Part shown: piece after piece, positions 52,586-63,328 of the stretch
How positions within the stretch are numbered: the first letter of the stretch is position 1
Layout of the letters: each line of letters starts with the position of its first letter
DNA from: Parafrankia sp. EUN1f
GTDB lineage: Bacteria > Actinomycetota > Actinomycetes > Frankiales > Frankiaceae
Direction of reading: 5' to 3'
Assembly: GCF_000177675.1 (NCBI RefSeq)
Contig: NZ_ADGX01000014.1
Coordinates: 29,301 to 93,300, forward strand
DNA length: 64,000 bases
Notes under the pieces: model-generated
What the model was told of the DNA's origin: nothing
The model's input: the letters and a program-made list of their open reading frames with translations, nothing else
The model's database searches: none
Translations under genes and position numbers: made by a program

Positions 52586-53419
52586 ATGGGTATTCGTAGG
52601 TACAAGCCGACGACGCCGGGGCGCCGTGGGTCGAGCGTCGCAGACTTCGTCGAGATCACCCGTGATCACCCCGAGAAGTCCCTCGTCCGGCCGCTGCACT
52701 CCAAGGGCGGTCGTAACGTTCACGGGCGGATCACCACCCGGCACCAGGGTGGTGGCCACAAGCGCGCCTACCGGCTCATCGACTTCCGTCGGGACAAGGA
52801 CGGCGTGCCGGCCAAGGTCGCGCACATCGAGTACGACCCGAACCGCACCGCGCGCATCGCGCTGCTGCACTACCTGGACGGCGAGAAGCGCTACATCCTC
52901 GCCCCGGTGAAGCTGCGCCAGGGCGACATGGTGAGCTCGGGCGTCGGCGCCGACATCAAGCCGGGCAACGCCCTGCCGCTGCGTAACATCCCGACCGGCA
53001 CCGTGGTGCACGCGATCGAGCTGCGCCCCGGCGGCGGCGCCAAGATCGCCCGCAGCGCCGGCGCCAGTGTGCAGCTCGTCGCCAAGGACGGTCCGTACGC
53101 CCAGCTCCGGATGCCCTCCGGTGAGATCCGCAACGTCGACGTGCGCTGCCGCGCGACCGTCGGCGAGGTGGGCAACGCCGAGCAGAGCAACATCAACTGG
53201 GGCAAGGCCGGCCGTATGCGCTGGAAGGGCCGTCGGCCCACCGTGCGCGGTGTCGCCATGAACCCGGTCGATCACCCGCATGGTGGTGGTGAGGGCAAGA
53301 CCTCCGGTGGTCGCCACCCGGTCAACCCGAAGGGCCGTCCCGAGGGTCGGACCCGGCGGACCAAGAAGTCCAGCGACGCGATGATCGTGCGTCGGCGCAA
53401 GCAGAACAGGCGGCGGTAA
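52586..53419 (+). CDS. rplB: 50S ribosomal protein L2
   Basis: Peptidyl-transferase-centre protein. 277 residues; [14 protein letters not shown] start, the conserved [14 protein letters not shown] segment with the functional His, and the basic C-terminus are intact. 58 bases after rplW. Confidence 0.99.
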   Translation: MGIRRYKPTTPGRRGSSVADFVEITRDHPEKSLVRPLHSKGGRNVHGRITTRHQGGGHKRAYRLIDFRRDKDGVPAKVAHIEYDPNRTARIALLHYLDGEKRYILAPVKLRQGDMVSSGVGADIKPGNALPLRNIPTGTVVHAIELRPGGGAKIARSAGASVQLVAKDGPYAQLRMPSGEIRNVDVRCRATVGEVGNAEQSNINWGKAGRMRWKGRRPTVRGVAMNPVDHPHGGGEGKTSGGRHPVNPKGRPEGRTRRTKKSSDAMIVRRRKQNRRR

Positions 53420-53482
53420 CAATGAGCGTGCCGGCCACCTCGATCCACCCCCACCACTGAGCAGGAAGGAGGAGACACAGCC

Positions 53483-53764
53483 ATGCCACGCAGTCTTAAG
53501 AAGGGCCCGTTCGTCGACGACCACCTGCTCAAGAAGGTGGACGCCCAGAACGAGAAGGGCACCAAGCACGTCATCAGGACCTGGTCGCGACGCTCGACCG
53601 TGATCCCCGACATGCTGGGCCACACCATCGCCGTGCACGACGGCCGCAAGCACGTCCCGGTGTTCATCACCGAGGGCATGGTCGGGCACAAGCTTGGCGA
53701 GTTCGCGCCGACGCGCACGTTCCGCGGGCACGTCAAGGAGGACCGGAGGTCACGTCGTGGCTGA
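53483..53764 (+). CDS. rpsS: 30S ribosomal protein S19
   Basis: 30S head protein complexed with S13. 93 residues, [18 protein letters not shown] start and [16 protein letters not shown] near the end. Strong AAGGAGGAG ribosome site. Overlaps rplV by eight bases. Confidence 0.98.
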   Translation: MPRSLKKGPFVDDHLLKKVDAQNEKGTKHVIRTWSRRSTVIPDMLGHTIAVHDGRKHVPVFITEGMVGHKLGEFAPTRTFRGHVKEDRRSRRG

Positions 53765-54179
53765 CGACCTCGTCGAGGGCCTGACCCGCGCCGGCCTGCC
53801 CGGAGCCAAGGCGACCGCCCGGTACGTCCACACCTCCCCGACCAAGGCGCGCCGGGTCGTCGACCTGGTCCGCGGCCGGTCGGCTGGCGAGGCGCTCGAC
53901 ATCCTGCGGTTCGCCCCACAGGCGGCGAGCACCGACGTCTACAAGGTCGTCGCGAGCGCGGTGGCGAACGCCGAGAACAACCACTCCCTGGACCCGGCGA
54001 CGCTGTGGATCAGCGCGGCCTACGTCGACGAGGGGCCGACGCTCAAGCGCATCCGGCCCCGCGCGCAGGGCCGTGCGTACCGGATCCGCAAGCGCACCAG
54101 CCACATCACGGTCGTGGTGGAGAGCCGGGAACCGGTCGCGACGGGCGCCGGCGCCAGGACGACAAGGAGGGCCCGGTAG
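53757..54179 (+). CDS. rplV: 50S ribosomal protein L22
   Basis: Exit-tunnel protein contacting all 23S domains. 140 residues from the GTG at 53757, which has GGAGGT upstream within rpsS; an upstream reading at 53694 is inside rps[22 protein letters not shown] and the tunnel hairpin [17 protein letters not shown] are conserved. Stop overlaps the rpsC GTG (TAGTG). Confidence 0.97.
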   Translation: MADDLVEGLTRAGLPGAKATARYVHTSPTKARRVVDLVRGRSAGEALDILRFAPQAASTDVYKVVASAVANAENNHSLDPATLWISAAYVDEGPTLKRIRPRAQGRAYRIRKRTSHITVVVESREPVATGAGARTTRRAR

Positions 54180-55141
54180 TGGGGCAGAAGGTAAACCCGC
54201 ACGGGTTCCGACTTGGCATCACGTCGGAGTTCACCTCCCGCTGGTACGCCGACAAGCAGTACAAGGCGTACGTCGGTGAGGACGTCAAGATCCGCAAGAT
54301 GATGTCCCGCGGTATGGAGCGGGCCGGCATCAGCCGCGTCGACATCGAGCGCACCCAGGGCCGGCTGCGGGTGGACATCCACACCGCCCGCCCGGGCATC
54401 GTGATCGGTCGTCGTGGCGCCGAGGCCGACCGCATCCGCGGTGACCTGGAGAAGCTCACCGGCAAGCAGGTGCAGCTCAACATCCTCGAGGTCAAGAACC
54501 CCGAGACCGACGCGCAGCTTGTCGCCCAGGGCGTCGCCGAGCAGCTGTCCAGCCGGGTCAGCTTCCGGCGTGCGATGCGCAAGGCGATGCAGTCGGCGAT
54601 GAAGGGCGGCGCGAAGGGCATCCGGGTCCAGTGCTCGGGCCGCCTGGGCGGCGCCGAGATGAGCCGGTCGGAGTTCTACCGCGAGGGCCGGGTGCCGCTG
54701 CACACGCTGCGCGCGGACATCGACTACGGCTTCTACGAGGCCAGGACGAACTTCGGCCGCATCGGCGTGAAGGTCTGGATCTACAAGGGCGACGTCGTCC
54801 AGAGCCGCGCGGAGCGGGAGGCGCAGGAGGCGCTGCTTCGTCAGCAGCGTCGCGACCGTCCGCGCCGCGGCCCGCGCTCGGGTTCGTCGGGTACCACGCA
54901 GGGCGGTACGGACGCCGGCCGGGCGGCTGCCCGCGCGGGTGAGCGCCGCGGTCGTGGCGGCAGCGGCGGAGCCGGTGGCTCGGCGGCGGAGAAGGCGTCG
55001 GGCGAGAAGACCTCGGGCGAGAAGACCGCGACCGAGAGCACGCCGGCCAGCCCGGCGGCGCCCGAGGCGGTTGTGCCCGAGGTGACGTCGGCCCCGGTGG
55101 TCGCCGAGGCCCAGGGCGCGCCGGAGAAGGCGGAGGGTTAG
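54179..55141 (+). CDS. rpsC: 30S ribosomal protein S3 with long C-terminal extension
   Basis: mRNA-entry-channel protein. The GTG at 54179 gives [21 protein letters not shown], the standard N-terminus. The KH domain ([20 protein letters not shown]) and the C-terminal domain through [12 protein letters not shown] are complete by about residue 210. The remaining ~110 residues are Arg/Gly- then Ala/Glu/Ser-rich, making 320 in total against 233 in E. coli; such tails occur in actinobacteria but this is at the long end. Confidence 0.98.
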   Translation: MGQKVNPHGFRLGITSEFTSRWYADKQYKAYVGEDVKIRKMMSRGMERAGISRVDIERTQGRLRVDIHTARPGIVIGRRGAEADRIRGDLEKLTGKQVQLNILEVKNPETDAQLVAQGVAEQLSSRVSFRRAMRKAMQSAMKGGAKGIRVQCSGRLGGAEMSRSEFYREGRVPLHTLRADIDYGFYEARTNFGRIGVKVWIYKGDVVQSRAEREAQEALLRQQRRDRPRRGPRSGSSGTTQGGTDAGRAAARAGERRGRGGSGGAGGSAAEKASGEKTSGEKTATESTPASPAAPEAVVPEVTSAPVVAEAQGAPEKAEG

Positions 55142-55146
55142 GAAAC

Positions 55147-55563
55147 ATGCTCATTCCCCGGAAGGTCGCGCACCGCAAGCAGCACCACCCCAAGCGGACG
55201 GGCGCGGCCAAGGGCGGCACGAGGATCGCCTTCGGCGAATACGCGATCCAGGCCTTGGAGCCGGCCTACGTGACGAACCGGCAGATCGAGTCGGCCCGTA
55301 TCGCGATGACCCGGCACATCCGGCGTGGTGGAAAGGTCTGGATCAACATCTACCCGGACCGTCCGCTGACCAAGAAGCCGGCCGAGACCCGGATGGGTTC
55401 CGGTAAGGGCTCGCCGGAGTGGTGGGTCGCCAACGTCAAGCCCGGGCGCATCATGTTCGAGCTGTCCGGTGTCGCGGAGCCCGTCGCCCGTGAGGCGATG
55501 CGCCGCGCCATCCACAAGCTGCCGATGAAGTGCCGTTTCGTGACCCGTGAGGGTGGTGCCTGA
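55147..55563 (+). CDS. rplP: 50S ribosomal protein L16
   Basis: A-site-adjacent large-subunit protein. 138 residues; [16 protein letters not shown] start and [20 protein letters not shown] are diagnostic. Stop overlaps rpmC by one base. Confidence 0.98.
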   Translation: MLIPRKVAHRKQHHPKRTGAAKGGTRIAFGEYAIQALEPAYVTNRQIESARIAMTRHIRRGGKVWINIYPDRPLTKKPAETRMGSGKGSPEWWVANVKPGRIMFELSGVAEPVAREAMRRAIHKLPMKCRFVTREGGA

Positions 55564-55814
55564 TGGCCGTCACGACAGCGGACGATCTGCGTGCCCTGTC
55601 CGCCGGCGAGCTGGTGGACAAGTTGCGGGAGGCCAAGGAGGAGCTGTTCAACCTCCGGTTCCAGGCCGCGACTGGTCAGCTGCGTAACAACCGGCGGCTG
55701 CGCGACATCCGTCAGGACATCGCGCGGATCTACACGGTTATGCGCGAGCGGGAGCTCGGGCTGAGCGACGACCCGGCCGTCGCGGTGGACGACGCCGGCA
55801 CGGATCGGGCGTGA
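55563..55814 (+). CDS. rpmC: 50S ribosomal protein L29
   Basis: Small tunnel-exit protein beside L23. 83 residues; [24 protein letters not shown] and the [13 protein letters not shown] helix are typical. Overlaps rpsQ (GTGA). Confidence 0.97.
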   Translation: MAVTTADDLRALSAGELVDKLREAKEELFNLRFQAATGQLRNNRRLRDIRQDIARIYTVMRERELGLSDDPAVAVDDAGTDRA

Positions 55815-56140
55815 GCGCAGTGAGCGGAGAAGAAGTGAGCACGGAAAGCACCACCAGCACCACCGCTGCCGCCACCGACGAGGCCGCCGCGCGGGGTTTC
55901 CGCAAGGTGCGTGAGGGCCTGGTGATCAGCGACAAGATGGAGAAGACGGTTGTCGTCGCGGTCGAGGACCGGGTCCAGCACCCGCTCTACGGCAAGACGA
56001 TCCGTCGTACGAAGAGGGTCAAGGCGCACGACGAGGCCGGCACCGTCGGTGTCGGCGACCGCGTTCTGCTGATGGAGACGCGGCCCCTGTCGGCCACCAA
56101 GCGCTGGCGGGTCGTCGAGGTCCTCGAGAAGGCCAAGTAG
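55811..56140 (+). CDS. rpsQ: 30S ribosomal protein S17
   Basis: 16S rRNA-binding assembly protein. The OB-fold domain ([36 protein letters not shown]) is complete. About 109 residues from the overlapping GTG; in-frame GTGs at 55820 and 55835, the latter next to GGAGAAGAA, could shorten the Ser/Thr/Ala-rich leader. A 237-bp spacer without a gene precedes rplN. Confidence 0.96.
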   Translation: MSAVSGEEVSTESTTSTTAAATDEAAARGFRKVREGLVISDKMEKTVVVAVEDRVQHPLYGKTIRRTKRVKAHDEAGTVGVGDRVLLMETRPLSATKRWRVVEVLEKAK

Positions 56141-56377
56141 GTCCGAGGCGGCCTGGTGGCTGTGGTGGCGTGGCCGTGATGGGTTCGCGCCACCACAACC
56201 CAGCGGTGATCGGCCCGGCAGTGATCCGGATTCTCTCGCCGGATCCGGACCCGAGGGTGCCGTGACCACGGGGACGGCCGGCCGGGTGCCGGCGCGAGGC
56301 GGTGCCGCACTACGGGCGGCCCTCATCGCCTCGTACGAGGGATTGCAACGGCGGCAACGGGTGATCAGGAGCGGAAA

Positions 56378-56746
56378 GTGATTCAGCAGGAGTCGCGACT
56401 TCGGGTCGCCGACAACACCGGAGCCAGGGAGATTCTGTGCATCCGGGTTCTCGGCGGCTCTGGGCGTCGTTACGCGGGGATCGGCGACATCATCGTCGGA
56501 ACGGTGAAGGACGCCCTGCCCGGCGCCGGCGTGAAGCGCGGCGACGTGGTCAAGGCGGTCGTGGTGCGCACCACCAAGGAGCGGCGGCGGCCGGACGGCT
56601 CCTACATCCGGTTCGACGAGAACGCGGCGGTCCTCATCCGAGACGGGGGAGACCCCCGCGGTACCCGCATTTTCGGCCCGGTCGGCCGTGAGCTGCGGGA
56701 CAAGCGTTTCATGAAGATTATTTCGCTGGCGCCGGAGGTGCTCTAG
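56378..56746 (+). CDS. rplN: 50S ribosomal protein L14
   Basis: Interface protein contacting 16S helix 14. 122 residues, GTG start with AGGAGCGGAAA upstream; [20 protein letters not shown] and the [19 protein letters not shown] ending are conserved. First gene of the spc half after the 237-bp spacer, which may contain a secondary promoter. Confidence 0.98.
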   Translation: MIQQESRLRVADNTGAREILCIRVLGGSGRRYAGIGDIIVGTVKDALPGAGVKRGDVVKAVVVRTTKERRRPDGSYIRFDENAAVLIRDGGDPRGTRIFGPVGRELRDKRFMKIISLAPEVL

Positions 56747-56749
56747 ACC

Positions 56750-57076
56750 GTGGCCGGTTTGAAGATCAAGAAGGGCGACACGGTCCAGATCATCACTGGC
56801 AAGGACCGGGGTCTCAAGGGCAAGGTCATCCGGGCTCTCCCCGACCAGAACAAGGTCGTCGTCGAGGGCGCGAACCGGATCACGAAGCACACCCGGGTCC
56901 AGCAGAGCGCGCGTGGCTCGCAGTCCGGGGGAATCGTCACCCAGGAAGCGCCGATCCACGTGAGCAACGTGATGATCGTCGATCCGTCGGATGGCAAGCC
57001 GACCCGTGTCGGTTACCGCATCAACGAGGACGGCACCAAGGTCCGGATCTCGCGCCGCACCGGTGCCGAGCTCTAG
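56750..57076 (+). CDS. rplX: 50S ribosomal protein L24
   Basis: Assembly initiator with a KOW motif ([20 protein letters not shown]). 108 residues from GTG, three bases after rpl[20 protein letters not shown] is typical. Confidence 0.98.
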   Translation: MAGLKIKKGDTVQIITGKDRGLKGKVIRALPDQNKVVVEGANRITKHTRVQQSARGSQSGGIVTQEAPIHVSNVMIVDPSDGKPTRVGYRINEDGTKVRISRRTGAEL

Positions 57077-57105
57077 GCCCCCGGCGCAAGGCTAGGAAAC
57101 GAGAC

Positions 57106-57675
57106 ATGAGTGTGACCACGGAAGCCCGGCCGGTCCCTCGGCTGAAGCAGCGGTACCGCGAGGAGATCTCCCCGGCTCTGCGGGAGCAGTTCTCCTACGG
57201 CAACGTCATGCAGATCCCAGGCGTGGTGAAGGTCGTCGTCAACATGGGTGTCGGCGACGCCGCCCGGGACGCGAAGCTGATCGACGGAGCCACCCGGGAC
57301 CTCGCGGCCATCACCGGCCAGAAGCCGGCGATCCGTCGGGCCAAGAAGTCGATCGCCCAGTTCAAGCTGCGCGAGGGCCAGCCCATCGGGGCGAAGGTGA
57401 CCCTGCGCGGTGACCGGATGTGGGAGTTCCTCGACCGCCTGGTCTCGATCGCGCTGCCCCGCATTCGCGACTTCCGCGGGCTGTCGCCCAAGCAGTTCGA
57501 CGGCGCGGGCAACTACACGTTCGGTGTGACCGAGCAGTCGATCTTCCACGAGATCGACATCGACAAGATCGACCGGGTCCGCGGTATGGACATCACGGTC
57601 GTGACCACCGCGACCAACGACGACGAGGGCCGGGCGCTGCTGCGCGCGCTGGGCTTCCCGTTCCGGGAGAGCTGA
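57106..57675 (+). CDS. rplE: 50S ribosomal protein L5
   Basis: 5S rRNA-binding protein of the central protuberance. 189 residues; [18 protein letters not shown] start, [18 protein letters not shown] and the [17 protein letters not shown] motif are characteristic. Confidence 0.98.
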   Translation: MSVTTEARPVPRLKQRYREEISPALREQFSYGNVMQIPGVVKVVVNMGVGDAARDAKLIDGATRDLAAITGQKPAIRRAKKSIAQFKLREGQPIGAKVTLRGDRMWEFLDRLVSIALPRIRDFRGLSPKQFDGAGNYTFGVTEQSIFHEIDIDKIDRVRGMDITVVTTATNDDEGRALLRALGFPFRES

Positions 57676-57678
57676 GAG

Positions 57679-57864
57679 ATGGCGAAGAAGGCGCTGGTCG
57701 AGAAGGCCGCCCGCAAGCCCAAGTACGCCGTGCGCGGCTACACCCGCTGCCAGCGGTGTGGCCGGCCGCGCTCGGTCTACCGGGTGTTCGGGCTGTGCCG
57801 GGTGTGCCTGCGGCAGATGGCCCACCGGGGCGAACTGCCGGGCGTGACCAAGAGCTCCTGGTAG
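57679..57864 (+). CDS. rpsZ: 30S ribosomal protein S14 type Z (zinc-binding)
   Basis: Short 61-residue S14 with both CxxC pairs (CQRC and CRVC), the zinc form used by actinobacteria in the spc operon. [21 protein letters not shown] start. Its last codons and stop form the first unit of a 19-bp tandem repeat. Confidence 0.97.
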   Translation: MAKKALVEKAARKPKYAVRGYTRCQRCGRPRSVYRVFGLCRVCLRQMAHRGELPGVTKSSW

Positions 57865-57908
57865 CAGACGGAGCTCCTGGTAGTACCTCGAGCTCCTCGT
57901 AGTACCCA
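57852..57908 (+). repeat. 19-bp tandem repeat spanning the rpsZ stop
   Basis: GAGCTCCTGGTAGCAGACG (the end of rpsZ plus stop) is followed by GAGCTCCTGGTAGTACCTC and GAGCTCCTCGTAGTACCCA. Each unit carries the TAG, so the repeat began as duplication of the gene end. Confidence 0.93.
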
Positions 57909-57977
57909 CACGATCGCGGTAGGCCCGACCGGCTCCGGTGCGAGCGACGGGAACCGCCGTGAGAAAGGCGTCAAGCC

Positions 57978-58385
57978 ATGACGATGACCGATCCGATCGC
58001 GGACATGCTCACCCGTGTCCGCAACGCCAACCGGGCTTATCACGACCGGGTGGTGATGCCGCACAGCAAGATCAAGACTCACATCGCCGAGATCCTCCAG
58101 CAGGAGGGTTACATCCTCGGCTGGCACGTCGAGGACGCACCGGCGGGCGCGGTCGGCAGGACTCTGATCGTCGACCTCAAGTACGGCCCGAACCGGGAGC
58201 GTTCCATCGCGGGCGTGAAGCGGATCAGCAAGCCGGGTCTGCGCGTGTACGCGAAGTCGACGAACCTGCCGAAGGTCCTTGGCGGCCTGGGTGTTGCAAT
58301 CATCTCTACCTCGTCGGGGCTGCTGACCGACAGGCAGGCCGGCAAGCGGGGCGTGGGCGGGGAAGTCCTCGCCTACGTCTGGTAA
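57978..58385 (+). CDS. rpsH: 30S ribosomal protein S8
   Basis: Central-domain 16S rRNA binder and, in E. coli, the spc-operon repressor. 135 residues; [17 protein letters not shown] start and the [20 protein letters not shown] ending are typical. A second ATG two codons in is possible. 113 bases after rpsZ, a spacer filled in part by the 19-bp repeat. Confidence 0.98.
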   Translation: MTMTDPIADMLTRVRNANRAYHDRVVMPHSKIKTHIAEILQQEGYILGWHVEDAPAGAVGRTLIVDLKYGPNRERSIAGVKRISKPGLRVYAKSTNLPKVLGGLGVAIISTSSGLLTDRQAGKRGVGGEVLAYVW

Positions 58386-58397
58386 GGAAGGCGAACG

Positions 58398-58934
58398 ATG
58401 TCACGGATCGGGCGCCAGCCCATCAGTGTTCCCAGCGGCGTCGAGGTGACTCTCGAGGGCCCGACGGTGACGGTGAAGGGCCCCAAGGGGACTCTGAGCC
58501 ACACTGTCGTCGAGCCGATCGAGGTCGCCCGCGAGGACGGTCAGATCGTCGTCAGCCGGCCGAACGACGAGCGGCGCAGCCGCGCGCTGCACGGCCTGAC
58601 CCGGACGCTCGTCTCCAACATGGTCGTCGGGGTCACCGCCGGTTACTCGAAGACCCTGGAGATCGTCGGGGTCGGTTACCGGGTCCAGGCCAAGGGCTCG
58701 GACCTGGAGTTCGCTCTCGGCTACAGCCACCCGGTTCCGGTGAAGGCGCCCGAGGGCATCCGGTTCGAGGTGCAGACCCCGACCCGCTTCGTCGTGCACG
58801 GCATCGACAAGCAGCTGGTCGGCGAGGTCTCCGCCAAGATTCGCGGGCTGCGCAAGCCGGACCCCTACAAGGGCAAGGGTGTGCGGTACCAGGGCGAGGT
58901 CGTTCGCCGCAAGGTCGGGAAGACCGGGAAGTAG
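58398..58934 (+). CDS. rplF: 50S ribosomal protein L6
   Basis: Sarcin-ricin-loop neighbour. 178 residues; [16 protein letters not shown] start, [20 protein letters not shown] and the [20 protein letters not shown] ending are conserved. ATG with AAGGAAGG upstream. Confidence 0.99.
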   Translation: MSRIGRQPISVPSGVEVTLEGPTVTVKGPKGTLSHTVVEPIEVAREDGQIVVSRPNDERRSRALHGLTRTLVSNMVVGVTAGYSKTLEIVGVGYRVQAKGSDLEFALGYSHPVPVKAPEGIRFEVQTPTRFVVHGIDKQLVGEVSAKIRGLRKPDPYKGKGVRYQGEVVRRKVGKTGK

Positions 58935-58944
58935 GTAGACAGAC

Positions 58945-59319
58945 ATGGCAGTGAGCCTCAGCGCCAGCGCGCGTCGGCGGACGGCCAAGCTCCGCCGCCA
59001 CGTCCGTGTGCGCAAGAAGGTGTCGGGTACCCCGGCCCGCCCGCGTCTCGTCGTCACCCGGTCCTCGCGGCACATCTACGCCCAGGTCATCGACGACGTC
59101 GCCGGGCACACGTTGGCCTCGGCCTCCACGCTGGAGGACGGTCTGCGCGCCTCCGAGGGAGACAAGAGCGCCAAGGCCCGCGAGGTCGGCCGCCTCGTCG
59201 CGGAGCGTGCCCGCGCCGCCGGGATCGACGCCGTGGTGTTCGACCGCGGTGGTCGCACCTACCACGGCCGGATCGCCGCGTTGGCGGACGCGGCCCGCGA
59301 AGGCGGGCTGAACTTCTGA
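58945..59319 (+). CDS. rplR: 50S ribosomal protein L18
   Basis: 5S rRNA-binding protein. 124 residues; [20 protein letters not shown] and the [20 protein letters not shown] ending are diagnostic. Confidence 0.98.
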   Translation: MAVSLSASARRRTAKLRRHVRVRKKVSGTPARPRLVVTRSSRHIYAQVIDDVAGHTLASASTLEDGLRASEGDKSAKAREVGRLVAERARAAGIDAVVFDRGGRTYHGRIAALADAAREGGLNF

Positions 59320-59348
59320 TGACCACAGCTACTAGGGAGATGTTCTAG

Positions 59349-59957
59349 ATGCCAGGCCAGCAGCGCCGCGGAGGCGGCTCCGGCGGTTCCGACCGCCGCG
59401 AGCGCCGCGACCGTTCGGGCGGTGGCCCGGCGCAGGAGAAGACCGCTTATGTCGAGCGGGTCGTCGCCATCAACCGGGTGGCGAAGGTCGTGAAGGGTGG
59501 GCGCCGCTTCAGCTTCACGGCGCTCGTCGTCGTCGGCGACGCGGACGGGACCGTCGGCGTCGGCTACGGCAAGGCCAAGGAGGTCCCGGCGGCCATCGCC
59601 AAGGGGGTCGAGGAGGCCAAGAAGCACTTCTTCAAGGTCCCGCGGATCGGCTCCACCATCCCGCACCCGGTGCAGGGTGAGGACGCCGCCGGCGTCGTGC
59701 TGCTCAAGCCGGCCTCGCCGGGTACCGGTGTCATCGCCGGTGGCCCGGTGCGTGCGGTGCTGGAGTGCGCCGGCGTGCACGACGTGCTGTCGAAGTCGCT
59801 GGGGTCCTCGAACCCGATCAACATCGTGCACGCGACCGTTGCGGCGCTGCGCGGGCTGATGCGGCCTGAGGAGATCGCCGCTCGTCGTGGGCTGCCGCTG
59901 GAGGACGTTGCTCCGCCGGCTATGCTTCGCGCGCGGGCGGCTGGGGTCGGTGCGTAA
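59349..59957 (+). CDS. rpsE: 30S ribosomal protein S5
   Basis: Decoding-fidelity protein and spectinomycin target. 202 residues with an Arg/Gly-rich N-terminal extension (about 30 residues); [32 protein letters not shown] and the [17 protein letters not shown] segment are standard. The spectinomycin loop (AKVVKGG) is wild type. Overlaps rpmD by one base. Confidence 0.98.
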   Translation: MPGQQRRGGGSGGSDRRERRDRSGGGPAQEKTAYVERVVAINRVAKVVKGGRRFSFTALVVVGDADGTVGVGYGKAKEVPAAIAKGVEEAKKHFFKVPRIGSTIPHPVQGEDAAGVVLLKPASPGTGVIAGGPVRAVLECAGVHDVLSKSLGSSNPINIVHATVAALRGLMRPEEIAARRGLPLEDVAPPAMLRARAAGVGA

Positions 59958-60142
59958 TGGCGAAGCTGCGCATCACCCAGATCCGCTCCGAGATCGGCGG
60001 AACCCGCAACCAGCGTGAGACGCTGCGGACGCTGGGTCTGCGCCGTATCAACGGCAGCACTGTTCGTGAGGATCGTCCCGAGGTTCGTGGGATGATCGCT
60101 ACTGTGACCCATCTCGTGCGGGTCGAGGAGGTGGACTCCTGA
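59957..60142 (+). CDS. rpmD: 50S ribosomal protein L30
   Basis: Small large-subunit protein, 61 residues; [19 protein letters not shown] and [12 protein letters not shown] are typical. Overlaps rplO by one base (TGATGG). Confidence 0.97.
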   Translation: MAKLRITQIRSEIGGTRNQRETLRTLGLRRINGSTVREDRPEVRGMIATVTHLVRVEEVDS

Positions 60143-60639
60143 TGGCCGAGCAGACGCTCGAGAAGGCGGATTCCGCCGGCGCCCAGGAGCCCCGTGCGCT
60201 CGGGCTGAAGGTCCATCACCTTCGCCCGGCGCCTGGTGCCCACAAGAAGAAGCAGCGGGTGGGCCGCGGTGAGGGCTCCAAGGGAAAGACCGCGGGGCGT
60301 GGTACGAAGGGTTCCAAGGCCCGCAAGCAGGTTCCGGCCCGCTTCGAGGGTGGCCAGATGCCACTGCATATGCGGGTTCCGAAGCTGAAGGGCTTCCGTA
60401 ACCGTTTCCGTACCGAGTACCAGGTGGTGAACGTCGCCACGATCGAGGAGCTGTTCCCCGAGGGTGGCACGGTCGGCGTCGACGAGTTGGTGGCCGCTGG
60501 CGCCGTCCGCTCGAAGTCGTTGGTGAAGGTCCTCGGCGACGGGGAGATCGGCGTGGCCGTTCAGGTCACCGCGCATGCTTTCTCCGGCTCGGCCAAGCAG
60601 AAGATCGAGGCCGCCGGCGGCAGCGTCACCCAGGTCTGA
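60142..60639 (+). CDS. rplO: 50S ribosomal protein L15
   Basis: Late-assembly large-subunit protein. 165 residues with a short acidic leader; [35 protein letters not shown] and [20 protein letters not shown] are conserved. Last gene of the spc cluster, closed by a strong terminator. Confidence 0.98.
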   Translation: MAEQTLEKADSAGAQEPRALGLKVHHLRPAPGAHKKKQRVGRGEGSKGKTAGRGTKGSKARKQVPARFEGGQMPLHMRVPKLKGFRNRFRTEYQVVNVATIEELFPEGGTVGVDELVAAGAVRSKSLVKVLGDGEIGVAVQVTAHAFSGSAKQKIEAAGGSVTQV

Positions 60640-60642
60640 CAG

Positions 60643-60680
60643 CGCCTCGGGACGGGCGTACCCACGCCCGTCCCGAGGCG
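60643..60680 (+). terminator. Terminator after rplO
   Basis: 17-bp perfect stem CGCCTCGGGACGGGCGT / ACGCCCGTCCCGAGGCG, 4-nt loop, then TTCGTGCTTT. Separates the spc cluster from secY. Confidence 0.92.
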
Positions 60681-61004
60681 TTCGTGCTTTGCCGGGCCGC
60701 GCGGCGAGGTGGTTGTAAGCACATCTCGCCGCGTGACCCGGGCAGGACAGGCCACTGTACGGATACCGGCACACGCCGGCTCGGCAGTGGTTTGGGCTTG
60801 GCGTGGTTTGGCAGTGGTTTGCGCACCGGCTTCCCGGTACACCAGTGCCTACCGCGCGTGATGTCCGGACGAGTGAGCCTCAGGTGCTGTTAGAGTCGCC
60901 TCACCGCGTACGGTCCGCTTCCAGGGCCGCCGGAGATCTGCACCGAACGGATCTGCACCAAACGCCGCGCCGTCCCGTCAGCCGTAGGAACAGCAGGAGG
61001 AGAC
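60681..61004 (+). promoter_or_regulatory. secY upstream region
   Basis: 324 bp without a gene, so secY-adk-map should have its own promoter here. TTAGAG/TAGAGT near 60890 is a weak -10 candidate. A TGGTTTGG-type short repeat occurs at 60786-60830. Confidence 0.4.
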
Positions 61005-62297
61005 GTGCTCACCGCCTTCACGCGGGCCTTCCGCACGCCCGACCTGCGGAAGAAGCTGCTCTTTACCGCAGGCATCGTCGTCCTGTTCCGGCTGGGCAGC
61101 GTCATGCCGTCGCCCGGCGTCTCCACCGCGGCGGTGAACTCCTGTCTGGACGCGGCCAGCGAGGACAGCAGCAACGTCTACTCGCTGATCAACCTGTTCA
61201 GCGGCGGCGCACTCCTGCAGCTGTCGATCTTCGCGCTCGGCATCATGCCGTACATCACGTCGAGCATCATCATCCAGCTGCTCGTCGTGGTCATCCCGCG
61301 GCTTGAGCAGCTGAAGAAGGAAGGCAGTTCGGGTGAGCAGAAGCTCACTCAGTACACCCGTTATCTGACGATCGCGCTGGGGGTTCTGCAGGCCACCGGC
61401 ATCGTGGCGCTGGCGCGCAGCGGTCGGCTCTTCCCGAGCTGCAGCGCCGCCATCATTCCGGACACCAGCCTCTTCCGTATCGCCACCATCGTGATCACGA
61501 TGACCGCCGGCACGTCGGTCATCATGTGGATGGGTGAGTTGATCACGGCCCGCGGCGTGGGTAACGGCATGTCGCTGCTGATCTTCACCTCGATCGCCGC
61601 GCAGCTGCCCTCGCAGGGCGGGCGCATCCTCCAGGTCGCAGGTGGCCTCGTCTTCGGCCTGGTGATCCTGCTGGGCCTCGCGATCGTCGTGTTCGTCATC
61701 TTCGTCGAGCAGTCGCAGCGTCGAATCCCCGTCCAGTACGCGAAGCGCCTCATCGGGCGCCGCATGTACGGCGGGACCTCGACCTATCTGCCGATCAAGG
61801 TGAACCAGGCCGGCATCATCCCGGTCATCTTCGCCTCGTCGCTCCTTCAGCTCCCGCAGCTGCTGGGCCAGGTGTGGAACAACCAGACATTCCAGGATTT
61901 CGAGCAGCGCTACCTCTCCCGCGGAGACCACCCGCTCTATCTCGTGGCCTACGGCGCGCTGATCATCTTCTTCACGTACTTCTACGTCGCGATCACCTTC
62001 AATCCGACGGAGGTCGCGGACAACATGAAGAAGTACGGCGGGTTCATCCCGGGGATCCGGCCCGGCCGCCCGACGGCCGAATACCTGGACCACGTGCTGT
62101 CCCGCATCACCCTCCCTGGCTCGTTGTTCCTGGGGGTCATCACGGTGTTGCCGTTGGCGCTTCTCAACCTGACCAAGGACCAGCCCTTCCCGTTCGCTGG
62201 TACGTCGGTGCTGATCATGGTGGGAGTGGGGCTGGAAACCGTGAAACAGATTGAAAGCCAGCTGATGCTGCGCAACTACGAAGGATTCCTCCGGTAG
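61005..62297 (+). CDS. secY: Preprotein translocase subunit SecY
   Basis: Channel-forming subunit of the Sec export machinery, 430 residues with ten hydrophobic helices. [21 protein letters not shown] start, [39 protein letters not shown] and the [16 protein letters not shown] loop are diagnostic. GTG start with AGGAGGAG seven bases upstream. Stop overlaps the adk GTG (TAGTG). Confidence 0.99.
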   Translation: MLTAFTRAFRTPDLRKKLLFTAGIVVLFRLGSVMPSPGVSTAAVNSCLDAASEDSSNVYSLINLFSGGALLQLSIFALGIMPYITSSIIIQLLVVVIPRLEQLKKEGSSGEQKLTQYTRYLTIALGVLQATGIVALARSGRLFPSCSAAIIPDTSLFRIATIVITMTAGTSVIMWMGELITARGVGNGMSLLIFTSIAAQLPSQGGRILQVAGGLVFGLVILLGLAIVVFVIFVEQSQRRIPVQYAKRLIGRRMYGGTSTYLPIKVNQAGIIPVIFASSLLQLPQLLGQVWNNQTFQDFEQRYLSRGDHPLYLVAYGALIIFFTYFYVAITFNPTEVADNMKKYGGFIPGIRPGRPTAEYLDHVLSRITLPGSLFLGVITVLPLALLNLTKDQPFPFAGTSVLIMVGVGLETVKQIESQLMLRNYEGFLR

Positions 62298-62950
62298 TGC
62301 GCCTCGTACTGGTCGGACCGCCCGGTGCAGGTAAGGGAACGCAGGCCGCCTTCATAGCCCAGGCGAGGTCCATTCCGAAGATCTCGACCGGTGACATCTT
62401 CCGGGCGAACGTACGCGAAGGCACCGAGCTGGGTGTCCTGGCGAAGACCTACATGGATGCCGGCGACCTCGTCCCCGACGAGATCACCATCGGCATGGTG
62501 CGCAACCGGCTCGCCGAGGACGACGCGGTCAAGGGCTTCCTCCTGGACGGCTTCCCGCGCAACGTGCCACAGGCCGAGGTGCTCGGCGGCATGCTGGACG
62601 AGATGGGCACCCGCCTCGACGTCGTGCTTGAGCTCGTCGTCGACGACGATGAGGTGGTGCGTCGGCTCTCGGGTCGCCGCACCTGCCGCAACTGCGGGCA
62701 CATCTGGCATCTCGACTTCGATCCGCCCCGCGACGAAGGGGTCTGCGACCGCTGCTCGGGTGAGCTGTTCCAGCGGGACGACGACCGTTCGGAGACCGTT
62801 CGCCACCGGCTGGAGGTGTACGCGGAGCAGACAGCTCCGCTCGTCGCCTACTACGCGGCCAAGGGCGTTCTCATCGGTATCGACGCGACCGGGCCGGTGG
62901 ACAACGTGACCGATCGCGCGTTGGACGCACTGCGCCACTACGCCGACTGA
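62297..62950 (+). CDS. adk: Adenylate kinase (zinc-lid type)
   Basis: Interconverts ATP + AMP and 2 ADP. 217 residues. P-loop [21 protein letters not shown], and a long lid with four cysteines (CRNCGHIW ... CDRCSGE), indicating a zinc-stabilised lid. GTG start overlapping secY, so the pair is translation-coupled. Confidence 0.98.
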   Translation: MRLVLVGPPGAGKGTQAAFIAQARSIPKISTGDIFRANVREGTELGVLAKTYMDAGDLVPDEITIGMVRNRLAEDDAVKGFLLDGFPRNVPQAEVLGGMLDEMGTRLDVVLELVVDDDEVVRRLSGRRTCRNCGHIWHLDFDPPRDEGVCDRCSGELFQRDDDRSETVRHRLEVYAEQTAPLVAYYAAKGVLIGIDATGPVDNVTDRALDALRHYAD

Positions 62951-63328
62951 CGCCACTACGCCCACTGATCCGCGTCGGTAGATCCCTGCCGGCGGATGGG
63001 CGGGCCGACTGCTCGGCCTGGAGCATCCGGCACCGGCGCGGGGCGCCCGGTCACGAACCGGGCGGCCCGGACTCGGCCGCGGCCCCGTCGAGGCGGCTCC
63101 GGGCGGTTATCGTCGAGGAAGAGGTGGGGCCTGTCGGCGCGGAAGCCTGTTTCCGCGGGGCGTGGCTCGCCTCCCGGCTCAGGGAGGCGATGACCGGGCC
63201 TGCGGAGCCGAGCCGGCCCGCCAGGGCCCGCCGGCCCTGCCCCGTGGCGGCACGCTCCCGGTGGGACTGACGGCTCGGCTGGGTTGCTGAACAGGGCGAA
63301 CACTACTGAGGACGGGACCGGTCAGACC
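62951..63328. other. Spacer between adk and map without a gene
   Basis: 378 bp, very GC-rich, with Arg/Pro-type spurious reading frames on both strands. I see no clear terminator or promoter; short inverted repeats around 63205-63240 (GAGCCGGCCCGCC / GGCCCGCCGGCCC) are weak. Confidence 0.5.
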
